From positions 248,001 through 312,000 of the forward strand of contig JAQFVV010000283.1 of the NCBI GenBank assembly GCA_028023455.1: a stretch of 64,000 nucleotides of DNA. Direction: 5' to 3'. How positions within the stretch are numbered: the first letter of the stretch is position 1; the number at the start of each line of letters is the position of its first letter. A program made the translations under genes and the position numbers. Shown piece after piece: positions 1-9,036 of this stretch. The DNA is from Epiperipatus broadwayi (lineage: Eukaryota > Onychophora > Udeonychophora > Euonychophora > Peripatidae). Below the pieces are notes generated by a model. That model did not search any database, had not been told where the DNA came from, and saw nothing but the letters and a program-made list of their open reading frames with translations.

Positions 1-248
1 GCATTTATAGTTTATACAATAATTCATTTAAGGTAAGAACCTTATAAGCAGTCAAGCATTTATAACTTATACAATAATTTATTTAAGGTAAGAACCTTAT
101 AAGCAGTCAAGCATTTATAACTTATACAATAATTTATTTAAGGTAAGAACCTTATAAGCAGTCAAGCATTTATAGCTTATACAATAATTTATTTAAGGTA
201 AGAACCTTATAAGCAGTCAAGCATTTATAGCTTATACAATAATTCATT
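1..248. repeat. 55-bp minisatellite, 4.5 copies
   Basis: Four full units begin at 1, 56, 111 and 166, and a partial unit begins at 221, so the period is exactly 55 bp. Each unit starts gcatttata and contains the short inverted repeat aaggt-aaga-acctt. Units differ by a few substitutions. The array begins at the window edge, so its true length is unknown. Confidence 0.95.
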
Positions 249-751
249 TTGTAATATTTGAGACTTATGTTTTAATATTTTATAAAAGTTACCTTCCAGT
301 TTTTTACGGTCCATTTTATTCAAACGAAGGCAGGCTATTTCATTAATAGAAAGTCATGGTGTAGCATGGAGAGATTGAAGCACTTAATTTATTCCAGTTT
401 CATGATAATTTCTCTAGTAAAACTTTTTATTTTTATTTTCACGTCTTGTTAAAGCCCTCTGTGTAAAACGATATAGAGAAAAAAATTTCTTCTTTCTTCA
501 ACGACGTGTCTAATTTGAATACTGCCTCAGTTTAACTCAAGTATCCTTTTTTTTTTCTTTTTAATGATTGGATAATTAATTTCTTTCTTTTTTTATTGAG
601 ACAGATAAAAAAAAATAAAACAAGACGATATAACATTTTATTTAAATCCATCAATATTAAAAATCAAAAATATGATTTTATTTTCCATTTTTAACGAATC
701 ACAACTTTATTGCGTTTCCAATTAGACTGAATCACGCTAGACGTTATTGAA
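249..751. other. AT-rich DNA without recognised features
   Basis: No coding potential, RNA gene or repeat family was recognised. There are several poly-T and poly-A runs, and a run of seven G at 752-758 lies just before the Penelope-like sequence. Confidence 0.5.
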
Positions 752-766
752 TGGGGGGGTGTTCTT

Positions 767-2080
767 ATGGATATTTATATGAGGAACAGTATTCCTGTTT
801 CAATATATATATATTATAATAATTCAAACAAATATAATAATGATGTTATGTGTACACTTGACATATCTGAAATGTATGGTTCAATTAATTGTATTGAATC
901 AATAGAGATTATTGAAAGAGCTTTGTTTTTAAAATCTATAGATAATAATATTAGGAATTTTATTGTTAAAATATTAAGATTTGTGAATGATAATATATAT
1001 GTTAGGTTTAATGATTGCTTTTATAAAATGAATTTTGGTTGGCCAATGGGTCTTCCGGTGGTATCACAGCTTTGTAATTTTTTTATTTCTAATTATGAGG
1101 TTAAGATATTGTCTCAGATAAAATATAAAGGAATTAAAGTATATTGTAGATATGTTGATGATGTATTTATATGTGCACATAATGAAATAATAGTTAATTT
1201 GTTTAATGAGTTAAATATGATTAATAATGTAAAATGGGTGTTAAATGAAGAGAAGGAAGATTCTATAAAGTTTTTAGATATATTTATTAAAAGAAATAAT
1301 AATGTGTTTGATTATAATATGATTTTAAAGCCTGTGGAAATTAGGGGTTATATTCCATATAATTCTAAAGTTCATATGAGTCATAAATTAGCTGGTTTGA
1401 AGTCATTTTTATTTAGAAATGATTATTTGTGCAAATTTATTAGTGATAAAATTGAAAATATTAATGTATATATTACTGATATGTTGAATGTTGGTTATGG
1501 AGGGAATATTATTTATAATACAATTACAAAATATAATCAAAATAAGAGTAATAATAAGAAAATATTAAGTAAATTAAAAAGTGATAAATGGATTTCTATT
1601 CCTTTTATATCTAATCAACAAGCTAAATTAATTTATAAACTTTTTAGTGGTTTGTGTAGAATTTCTTTTTTCTCTTCAAATAATATAAATGATATGATAA
1701 ATAACTCCAAAGCCAAGATTTCTAAGTTTGAATTAAATTCTGTTATATATATGTTGGAATGTAGTTGTGGAATAAAATATATAGGGGAATCCAAATGTAC
1801 ATTACAAAAACGATATAATGATCATAAGACATTATATAAACGTGTACAGAAAGAAAATATATCTTCAGTAAATATGAATACTCCATCAATTATATTTGAT
1901 CATAATAAAACATGTAATTATGGTTTTAAATTTAATAATAGAGATATAAAAATTATTCAAATTGAAAGGTGTAGTGAAAAACGTAAAATTAAAGAGGCAA
2001 TGATGATATCTAGGAATAGAGGTGGTTTGATGAATAAACAATCGGCTAATATAAAGACAACAGAATTGTGGGAAATTTGA
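767..2080 (+). CDS. PLE reverse transcriptase with GIY-YIG endonuclease, N-terminus missing
   Basis: The 437-residue product has the PLE domain order. RT motif A is around residues 29-40 (Asp32 in LDIS), the motif B-like GWPMGLPVVS is at 91-100, and the catalytic YVDD is at 129-132. A linker follows, then a C-terminal GIY-YIG nuclease: IYML about 327-330, YIG 338-340, Arg349, His353, the probable catalytic Glu410, and Asn423. A CSC pair sits between the GIY and YIG parts. PLE proteins are normally about 700-850 residues, so the RT fingers are missing and the protein cannot be a complete polymerase. The upstream frame is open only to 731 and shows no PLE similarity. In PLEs the GIY-YIG domain nicks the target and the RT primes from the nick. 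The ORF is extremely AT-rich but free of stops and frameshifts. Confidence 0.85.
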   Translation: MDIYMRNSIPVSIYIYYNNSNKYNNDVMCTLDISEMYGSINCIESIEIIERALFLKSIDNNIRNFIVKILRFVNDNIYVRFNDCFYKMNFGWPMGLPVVSQLCNFFISNYEVKILSQIKYKGIKVYCRYVDDVFICAHNEIIVNLFNELNMINNVKWVLNEEKEDSIKFLDIFIKRNNNVFDYNMILKPVEIRGYIPYNSKVHMSHKLAGLKSFLFRNDYLCKFISDKIENINVYITDMLNVGYGGNIIYNTITKYNQNKSNNKKILSKLKSDKWISIPFISNQQAKLIYKLFSGLCRISFFSSNNINDMINNSKAKISKFELNSVIYMLECSCGIKYIGESKCTLQKRYNDHKTLYKRVQKENISSVNMNTPSIIFDHNKTCNYGFKFNNRDIKIIQIERCSEKRKIKEAMMISRNRGGLMNKQSANIKTTELWEI

Positions 2081-2133
2081 ATAGATTGAATGATGGGTAA
2101 TGCAAGTTTTTATTTTTTGTACGTTTGTATTAA

Positions 2134-2176
2134 CAGTTGAAAAAGATTGTCAGTGAAACAATTGAAAGTACTTCTG
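2134..2176 (+). other. Structured motif in the PLE 3' tail
   Basis: The segment reads CAGTTGA, a short spacer, a 5-bp stem (attgt 2146-2150 with acaat 2158-2162), then GAAAGTACTTCTG (2164-2176). The same order with a different but still paired stem occurs at 6621-6659. It may be an RNA recognition element used by the PLE; that role is inference. Confidence 0.4.
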
Positions 2177-2516
2177 GTAAAGAATATATTATTTAATTTT
2201 GAATACTGTGTTAAATATATTTGTTTGAATTATTATTATATAATTTAAAAATACAGACATTTAATGGTTGTAGTTATATATATATATATAGTGGCTATGC
2301 TCCTGATGCCTGCTGGTATTACTGCTTTCCATGGATTCTCTTCATAATTTGTTCTACATAGTATTATATTATTAACAAATTTTATAAGGATATATATTTT
2401 TTAATTTTATAATATAATGGATATGATGATAGCTATTGTCTAAGATATAAAATATTGGAGATCATCCTCCTATATTTTATCCAGACATTTTATATATATT
2501 GCAGAGGCTTCTACTA
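2177..2516. other. AT-rich spacer
   Basis: AT-rich DNA with a TA microsatellite near 2277-2292. No gene or known repeat recognised. Confidence 0.4.
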
Positions 2517-4515
2517 TGTGGTGATGCTGAACTGATATCAGACCCATGTAGCTATCTGGCTTGCTATGCTGAGTTTGAAGACATTACATGTCTAAAAGAT
2601 TCACGCTTGCAAGCTGAATAGAAACTGTTTCATAAATGCTCCAAGTTTGTGTTTAGATCTAGTTTCTTATTCCTGTCCTTCACTGACGATAGCAAATAGC
2701 TTGAAATCATGATCTGAAGGTGGAACTAAAGTTAGAGATAGTGAATGCTTGCTCTGATATTTATGTAAACAAACTTATGCTTAACAGTGTTTTTGGTAGA
2801 ACGCCATCTATTGGCATAAATACAAGCATTAGCAAGTTTTAACTTGTGTTTTTTTATTTTCATATATATATTTATGATCAATAGATGGCGTTTTACCAAA
2901 AACACTGACCAAGCATACATTTGTTTACATAAATGACAAAAGAGTCAGAATTAACTATCTCTTTCATTTTGCCCACCCTCAGATCAGCTGATTTCAAGCT
3001 GATTTGCTATCATCAGTGAAGGACAGAGCCAAGAACCTAGATCTAAACACTGACTCCAAGTGTTTATGCAAAAAGTTTCTATCAGCTTGCAAGCATGAAA
3101 TTTTTCAGACCGGTAACGTCTTCAAACTCAGCCTAACAAGCTAGATAGCTATATGGGTCTGATCTCAGTTCAGTTTCACCACATAGTTAAAGCCTCTGCA
3201 ACATATATCATTGCAAAAACCTTTAAAGGTACATTTATGAAAAACAAAAACAAGTTTTAATCATGCTAAACTTGCTGTCGCTTGTATTTATGATCAATAG
3301 ATGGTGTTTTACCAAAAACACCGACCAAGTGTACGTTTGTTTACATAAACAACAAAAGAGTCAGAATTAACTATCTCTTTCATTTTACCCACCCTCAGAT
3401 CAGCTGATTTCAAGCTTATTTGCTATCATCAGTGAAGGAAAGAGCCAAAAAACTAGATCAAACACTGACTCCAAGTGTTTATGCAAAAAGTTTCTATCAG
3501 CTTGCAAGCATGAAATTTTTCAGACCGGTTAAGTCTTCAAACTCAGCCTAACAAGCTAGTTCGCTATATGGGTCTGATCTCAGTTCAGTTTCACCACATA
3601 GTTAAAGCCTCTGCAACATATATCATTGCAAAAACCTTTAAAGGTACATTTATGAAAAACAAAAACAAGTTTTAATCCCGCTAAACTTGCTGTCGCTTGT
3701 ATTTACGATCAATAGATGGCGTTTTATGTGGTGAAACTGAACTGAGATCAGATCCATATAGCTATCTAGCTTGTTAGGCTGAGTTTGAAGACTTTACCAC
3801 TGAAAAATTTCATGCTTGCAAGCTGATAGAAACTTTTTGTATAAACACTTGGAGTCAGTGTTTAGATCTAGTTTCTTGGCTCTGTCCTTCACTGATGATA
3901 GCAAATCAGCTTGAAATCAGCTGATCTGTGGGTGGGCAAAATGAAAGAGATTGTTAATTCTGACTCTTTTGTCGGTTATGTAAACAAACGTACACTTGGT
4001 CGGTGGTTTTGGTAAAACGCAATCTATTGATCATAAATACAAGCGACAACAAATTTAGCATGATTAAAACATGTTTTTGTTTTTCATAAATGTACCTTTA
4101 AAGATTTTTGCAATGATATATGTTGCAGAGGCTTTAACTATGTGGTGAAACTGAACTGAGATCAGACCCATATAGCTATCTAGCTTGTTAGGCTGAGTTT
4201 GAAGACTTTACCAGTCTGAAAAATTTCATGCTTGCAAGCTGATAGAAACTTTTTACATAAACACTTGGAGTCAGTGTTTAGATCTAGTTTCTTGGCTTTG
4301 TCCTTCACTGATGATAGTAAATCAGCTTGAAATCAGCTGATTTGAGGGTGGGCAAAATGAAAGAGATAGTTAATTCTGACTCTTTTGTCGTTTATGTAAA
4401 CAAACATATGCTTGGTCGGTGTTTTTGGTAAAACACCATCTATTGATCATAAATACAAGCGACAGCAAGTTTAGTGTGATTAAAACTTGTTTTTGTTTTT
4501 CATATATATATATTC
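2517..4515. repeat. Array of a ~414-bp repeat in mixed orientation
   Basis: About five copies of one unit are arranged + (2517-2880, diverged), - (2876-3290), - (to about 3720), + (3726-4139), + (4140-4515). The plus-strand unit starts atgtggtgaaactgaactga and ends with tttgcaatgatatatgttg followed by cagaggctttaact. Adjacent same-orientation copies are spaced 414-415 bp (3726 to 4140 on plus; 3176 to 3591 on minus). The two orientation switches, near 2878 and 3722, make head-on inverted junctions. The 3' edge cuts into an RTE LINE. It has no coding capacity. Weak similarity of motif order to the 54.97-56.11 kb family suggests a common ancestor. Confidence 0.85.
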
Positions 4516-5935
4516 TGTATTTTCTTCATAAATTTTTTAGTAAAAAATTTATTGGTCAATTACTGCTTTTTTCTACCAGTTATCTTTGTTGCAGTTTTTA
4601 AAATTGTATCAGTTATTTTCCTATTAATTTCATTTAAATCTGAATCATGTTCAAAATCTACTAATACTTGAAAACTATTTATAAGTTATAATTTAAATTC
4701 ATTAGAATATTTCTGAAGATTAGGAACATCAACTGTAAATATTGTTTTTCTTAATGCTTTTTGTCTCTCTATTTTTAAATTAACATGTATCTTGTATTTC
4801 ACTAATCGATGACCACTTCCTGTATTGAATTTATTAAGAATATTACAATCTTGAAATATTTTCTATTAGTCGAAATACAATCCACTTTTGCTGAACATTC
4901 ATTTTGATGTTCAATGACCATTTGTTTTTAACATTTTTCTCAAAAAAAGAATTCATAATATAAAGTTTTTATTTTTCTGTAAACTCCACAAGTTTATTCC
5001 TTCTCTTATTCTATAACCATAACCAAATTTATCTACAACACTTTCATCTTGCAATTGTTTATCATTTCCAGCATTAAAATCTCACAAAACAATTTAAACT
5101 ATTGTTTGGTCTGATCAAAAACCTTTTGTATATCCATATAAAAGTCCTCCAGTTCTTCATCACTATGAGAACTTGTTGGGGCATAAACCTGAATTTTCTG
5201 CATTTGGTATCTGTTATTAAGTTTCATATCCAATCTTGTCACTCTGTCCAATACTCCATCAATCTCCACGATGCTGCTCTTCCATTTTTTATTCACAATG
5301 AATCCTACTCCACTTGTACTTCTAATATTTGTGTCTTTACAGTAGAGTAAATGTCCATTTTCTAAATCAATTGTCTCTTCACCCTTTTTTCTAACTTCAC
5401 AAAGTCCAATAATATCCCATTTAATATGAAATAGTTCTTTTTCCAATTTTTCAATATTTCTTCACTTCAAATTAATCTGCAGTAGTAACTATCTAAATAA
5501 ATGGTCATCATCAAATGGCAGCATGGGTCCACAATCAGGGGATTCTTAGCATTTTCCATCTTGGCCACCAACTTCTGCCTTGGCTGGTGACTTTACAGTC
5601 TCCTGGAAATAAAGGCCATGATTTATTTTTGTCTGTCATGATTGTAAATATCTATTAGGAAAAAATGTTTCATTAACATACACATTCATTCTGCCTTCAA
5701 GGAAACTCAACTGATATTTCAGTAAACATGGAAGTAAAAATCCAATAAACTCACCATGCTGGATAAAGCATGTTGGTGAGGAGACCATTCATGTTATATG
5801 AATCACATAATAACAGCTGCAATGACAAGAATGTGTGGAGTGGACATTAAAAATATGCCTTGCTTGGTTCCTTTAAGGCTTCCAAGAGGAATAAAGGGTC
5901 TCTTTTCAGTTAATGCAAACTTCTTTCTTTAGCCA
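4516..5935 (-). mobile_element. RTE LINE copy, 5' part only
   Basis: Collinear with about 51.07-52.53 kb of the full-length RTE element on the same strand: 5' UTR, endonuclease and the start of the RT region. It keeps the 5' end but lacks everything 3' of about 4516, where the 414-bp repeat array begins. LINEs normally lose the 5' end, so the break is more likely rearrangement than incomplete reverse transcription. Confidence 0.85.
5099..5446 (-). pseudogene. RTE apurinic-like endonuclease fragment
   Basis: An open segment of 115 codons matches the RTE endonuclease N-terminal half, with WDIIGLCEVRKKGEE (including the catalytic Glu) and YAPTSSHSDEE recognisable. The reading frame ends before the GDFNA motif. 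Upstream, the TYNCRSL-type beginning is in another frame (one base missing after SEE) and carries an extra stop. Downstream, an in-frame TAA at 4969-4971 sits at the same place as in the 49-52 kb copy. It is not functional as it stands. Confidence 0.8.
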
Positions 5936-5944
5936 GTTCTATAA

Positions 5945-6430
5945 TTAGAAGGGATTTGAACTCAGACTTTTAGGCTCTCTACAGCTATCCACTCCATACA
6001 CATGATCACATACATATGAAAAAAAATAAAGATCTCCAATATACATATTTTGTGTTTAATCAGCACTCATCTTGGTCTGGATCATCAACTCCCCTACATA
6101 TATATATATAAAAGACATATTTTGCAGGTTCATCCGTGTTAAAATATCTTAAATATTGATATACCGACATTTCGACTTGGTCACACAAGTCATCCACTGG
6201 GTGATATATATATATGTGTATTAGTGCTCAGTTTATATTAAGATAGCAAATCTGCAAAATTTAATGGACTTCAATGCTTTCCATCTTCCAACTCTTTAGC
6301 CATCCACATCACGGAAAATCTGATGGTGGAAAACTCAAAGCCCTTGTTGATGTCAATATTATTGTCATACCGATAGTGACTTTAAGTCACTCTGACCCCT
6401 CAAATATAGAACCTTAATATGATCATTTAA
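5945..6430. repeat. Foldback-family copy with a nested insertion
   Basis: The left part (5945-6110) and right part (6206-6430) match the left arm of the large hairpin at 35.26-36.01 kb, including the segments agtgctcagtttatatta and gccatccacatc. A foreign segment of about 95 bp (6111-6205) interrupts the copy inside its TATATA tract. Confidence 0.7.
6111..6212 (-). other. Nested ~95-bp segment with hammerhead-like motif
   Basis: Read on the minus strand, the segment has GGATGA, a 5-bp stem with a 6-nt loop (acttg 6175-6179 with caagt 6186-6190), then CGAAATGTC and GGTATATC. This resembles the CUGAUGA-stem II-GAAA-GUC layout of the minimal type I hammerhead ribozymes described in Penelope-like elements. 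The first core box deviates from CUGAUGA, so activity is doubtful. Confidence 0.3.
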
Positions 6431-6559
6431 ATATACAGAAGAGAGTTGGGTAGAATAGAGGCTGAATATGTAATATTTAAAAACCAATATATTGTCTATA
6501 CAATACAATATATTTGTATTTAAATATATATATAATAAATAAAATATCCGTTAATTAAA

Positions 6560-6728
6560 AACAATATTGTAATTATAATTGAAATAATATTTTTAACGCT
6601 TTTGTTTTTGAATTTAATGGCAGTTGAGGCAGGTTAGAAAGTAACCGAAAGTACTTCTGCCTGCAGATTTAAGGGTTTGTAATTGTTTGTAAATCGTTAA
6701 AAATATTATTTCAATTATAATTATATAT
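6560..6728. repeat. Short inverted-repeat element enclosing the PLE-like motif
   Basis: Arms of about 25-30 bp (ending ataatatttttaacg on the left and starting cgttaaaaatattat on the right) enclose about 85 bp. Inside, at 6621-6659, is CAGTTGA, a stem ggtta/taacc (6632-6636 and 6642-6646) and GAAAGTACTTCTG, the same layout as in the PLE 3' tail. A second pairing, ggcag with ctgcc, is also possible. Confidence 0.55.
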
Positions 6729-6979
6729 ATATAAACTTTAAATTAAACATAGCATTGGGGAAGGGGATTTACTCCCTTTGCTTATATGTATATTTCAATT
6801 GTAACAGAAATTTTCCATATTAAAACTAAAGTAAATCTTCAGCTATGTTGTTACCAGGCGATCATCAATTAAAATTTGTTAAACTAAGTTAAATCATATG
6901 ATCTCTTACCTAATTTTATTTAAAACTAAAAGATAAACATTTTTAATTTAGAATTCAAGATTATGTACGAATAGCAAAT

Positions 6980-7100
6980 CAAACCAGATACTTTTTTTTT
7001 ATGTGTCAAAGCATCGACCGGGAAGCAAACCCTGGGACAACTGCTTGTAAGGCAGCTGTGCTAACCACTCGGCCACCAACGCTTGACAAACCAGATACTT
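6980..7100 (-). mobile_element. Mini-SINE derived from tRNA-Gly
   Basis: The body at 7010-7082 folds as a tRNA on the minus strand, with a TGGCCGAGTGGTTAGCAC A-box region and a T-arm region with GGGTTTGCTTCCC. A short TTTGACACAT and a poly(A) tail follow. The flanks carry a perfect 14-bp duplication, caaaccagatactt (6980-6993 and 7087-7100). The body is closest to tRNA-Gly(TCC), but the anticodon position now reads TAC. The TSD and A-tail mark it as a retroposed copy and not a working tRNA gene. Confidence 0.8.
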
Positions 7101-7799
7101 CTTTATGTCTGAAAAAGCAAAAAAAATCTATTTTTTTCTAAAATCCTCAATAGTAATTAAGCATCTTATCAACTTTTACATCATTTTAAAATAATGAGAA
7201 ATCATTTCTTTCACCACAGTTGTTTCATGACTTATAATACCATTTTTCAGTTGGCTGCAAATAGGCAGTGATCTTTCATTTTAAATATTAAACCTTAGAT
7301 CAACTGGACTTTAAAACGAAAAATAGTCATTTATTTGGTCTTCTTAAATGTTAAGCCTTTAAAAATTACTGTAAACTAGCCAAAGGCAGAGTTGAAAACA
7401 ACTATAAATTCTCACTTTAAACATTAATTACAATTAATTAATAATAAATTATTTTATGCAAAATGCTAAACTGATAATGATATTCTAAATTAATTACTTT
7501 TTTAATGAGTTTAAAACCAATAAATTTATCTTTAGCAAACTATTATCAACTTTAACGTTACATTTTAAAACAATGGCGCACGCACACACATACATTTTGT
7601 CCTCGTCATTAATAACATTTTACTGCTTCATTTATTTTTGTAAAGCTGTAAAAGTAAGTAAATCTTTAAAGTTACTTTTGCTTATAATGTCTTTCCATTG
7701 TTTTATTCTTTCAATTAACATTTTATTTATATATAGTTTTATTTTTGATTTGCATAAAATGGATATTATTATTAATTAATATATTCGTTCAATATAGTA
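7101..7799. other. AT-rich DNA without recognised features
   Basis: No gene, RNA or repeat family recognised. A short reading frame at 7573-7779 has no similarity or codon signal that I can support. Confidence 0.4.
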
Positions 7800-7960
7800 A
7801 ATGTTTACTATAGTAAATAAAGGGATTTGAACTTAGGATTTTCAATCTATATTCATCCTCCACTCGGGAGATTATGATCTGGCCCAACTGATAAGTGCTA
7901 GTTCTGCTCGAAATACAGATACAAAAGATCATTTATCTTTTTCACATTATTTATATACAA
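7800..7960. repeat. Fragment of foldback module
   Basis: Shares the order gggatttgaact, a TCTGG-CCAACTGAT core and gatcatttatctttt with the foldback family best seen at 35.26-36.01 kb. It is divergent and has a single arm. Confidence 0.45.
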
Positions 7961-9036
7961 AAATGTTTTAACTACTAAAATGAACGAATGTACTTCTCTA
8001 TATATAATCAATAAATTAACACATCTTAAATAATATGTACTATAAATTTAGAGAGACATCAGCTTTAATTGTTGTGTGTAAAATGTATCTTATCTTGAAG
8101 CACACACAAATATAACAGCTACTTGGCTAGATGTTAACAATAAATTTTCCATGTATGAAATATTTATAACGTTATTTCAAAATTTTCCATCTATTTAAAC
8201 AGATATCATTCAAATGAATGAATATGAATTGGTATTTAAAATTGGTTATGATCCACATGCAGAAAATAACCATGATATTATCGAAACATCATTGTACAAA
8301 GCTGCATATCCACATTAATAATCAAGAACGTCCACCTATTGATTTTTCACTGCATAAATGACCTCTTGTCTGTAGAAAAACTGGAAAAAACATTTGATAT
8401 GGGTGTGTGGATTTGTGGGCATAAAGTACATTCAGTTTTAAAACCCAAATAACTGTATAAACAAAAAATTAATAATTTGTCATCCACATGTCAAAAAAAA
8501 AAAAGGATGAGGATATCCCTCGATACTAATTTTTGTCAATGGGATATTTAGGTTTCAATGGAAATAACTTTATCTTCATTTGATATATGGATATAGTGAT
8601 GTATAATATTTCAAGAATGAGGGAAAAAGTCAAAACTCATGGGAAAATGAATGTGTGTATGTATATATATATGTGTGTGTGTGTGTATTTAAAATATGCT
8701 TTGAAATTTCATTCCATCAATAATATGAATAAAAATGTGGAAAAAATTTATATCCAGTTTATGAATAATATCTGATTTAATAATTATTAGTAATTATCAA
8801 TGCATTTGTCTGAAGTGGTTAATTTTTTAAATTATGAGTGCAGTAAGTTTGACACATGAAAATCAAAATTTTAATAATATATATGCCAGGGTCCTAAACC
8901 CACGAAGCTCATTATACTAAATATGACTTTTTTATATGTATCTTTTTAAACACACACTTAGAGATATGTTGGCCATATATATTTAGATATGTGTAACACA
9001 GTTTGTTAATCAAATAGCAAGTATATATATATATAT
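7961..9036. other. AT-rich spacer with microsatellites
   Basis: Contains TA and TG tracts near 8657-8690 and a TA tract immediately before 9037. No gene or known repeat recognised. Confidence 0.4.

Larger units (their letters stand above)
752..2215 (+). mobile_element. 5'-truncated Penelope-like element
   Basis: This is a Penelope-like retroelement (PLE) made of one long ORF and a short AT-rich 3' tail. The boundaries are approximate. The 5' edge is placed near the G-run because the ORF starts only about 30 residues before RT motif A. The 3' edge is placed after the structured motif at 2134-2176, where recognisable element sequence fades. Absence of internal stops implies a fairly recent insertion. 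No flanking duplication or pseudo-LTR was identified. Confidence 0.7.

Noticed and set aside
1-248. CRISPR-like regular repeat
   Set aside because: The whole 55-bp unit repeats without unique spacers and the DNA is animal-type; it is a minisatellite.
7010-7082. Functional tRNA gene
   Set aside because: Mismatches in the tRNA body, poly(A) tail and TSD show a retroposed copy; the same applies to 17814-17884.
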